DNA of 64,000 bases from Planctomycetota bacterium (GTDB lineage Bacteria; Planctomycetota; Planctomycetia; Pirellulales; UBA7805): contig QQVP01000071.1 in NCBI GenBank assembly GCA_003389215.1, positions 62,001-126,000 on the forward strand, given 5' to 3'. Below the pieces are notes generated by a model. The model saw only the letters and a program-made list of their open reading frames with translations, was not told the DNA's origin and searched no databases. Made by a program: the position numbers and the translations under genes. This document shows, piece by piece, positions 63,854 to 64,000 of the stretch (the stretch's first letter is position 1; each line of letters opens with the position of its first letter).

Positions 63854-63965
63854 CTCTCGATCGCCGCCAAGCGGCGCGATGCGGGACAGCGGAGCGTCGC
63901 CGGGCCCGCCGCACGAGCCGTCCGCACGTCGTCGCCCAGCACCGCAGCGCCTGGGAATCGCTGAC

Positions 63966-63994
63966 TTTACAGGCGGCACCCCGGGCGACATAAT
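63966..63994 (+). promoter_or_regulatory. Strong sigma-70 promoter at window edge
   Basis: TTTACA (63966-63971), 17 bases, CATAAT (63989-63994); five of six matches in each box. The start of transcription would be near base 64000, so its gene lies outside the window. Confidence 0.6.
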
Positions 63995-64000
63995 GGCCGC

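Noticed and set aside
1-64000. tRNA, rRNA or complete insertion sequence
   Set aside because: I read both strands for tRNA-like TTCGANTC arms, rRNA motifs and full transposases and saw none; only the 68-codon transposase remnant is present. A tRNAscan run would be decisive.

Overview
The window looks like a chromosomal piece of a GC-rich planctomycete, most likely order Pirellulales. The markers are a DUF1549/DUF1553 (PSD1) cytochrome gene next to a DUF1501 gene, two DUF1080-type sequences (one intact, one remnant), Gfo/Idh/MocA oxidoreductases with a Tat signal, a PEP-CTERM protein, a pseudopilin with the planctomycete-type N-terminus, an FHA/trypsin membrane protease and many zinc-ribbon proteins. 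I see no tRNA, rRNA, CRISPR array, prophage or intact insertion sequence.

Layout. 0-14.7 kb is mostly housekeeping: aspS (cut by the window start), miaA, a split glutamine-dependent NAD synthetase (glutaminase, then NadE), MtfA-like peptidase, HD phosphohydrolase, zinc-ribbon proteins, an ACT-domain protein, a thioesterase, a rhomboid protease, an SDR epimerase and a sugar isomerase/PfkB kinase pair. 14.7-24.1 kb is mostly minus-strand: pseudopilin, a lipoprotein with a pectate-lyase-10-like domain and LamG tail, a DapA-family aldolase, DUF1501 and PSD1. 24.4-28.4 kb is a glycolate oxidase operon, glcD-glcE-glcF. 28.6-32.3 kb has two translationally coupled M14 carboxypeptidase-family genes, the first lacking the zinc ligands.

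32.3-41.1 kb is the accessory part. It holds a DmeF-type metal exporter flanked by diverged direct repeats and abutting an IS4-type transposase remnant, a six-heme cytochrome next to an outer-membrane beta-barrel (a candidate electron conduit), a DUF1080 remnant, REP-like palindromes, a vanadium-haloperoxidase/PAP2 protein and a lone SUKH-domain gene. 41.2-50 kb is carbohydrate-related: DUF1080 protein, two oxidoreductases, a NagB/PIG-L fusion, an orphan PEP-CTERM tail, a PEP-CTERM protein and a DUF6807 (PmoA-like) protein. 50-64 kb has an FHA/trypsin protease, copA, a cinA-like gene, aat, a DegP-like protease, dnaG-rpoD with a strong promoter, and a coiled-coil zinc-ribbon protein.

Most noteworthy: a 106-bp element with terminal inverted repeats present twice, each copy directly after a stop codon and in the same orientation as the upstream gene; the hexaheme cytochrome/beta-barrel pair between REP-like repeats; and two places where a single in-frame UAG separates sequences that would make sense joined (glutaminase-NadE, and NagB/PIG-L followed by a PEP-CTERM tail).
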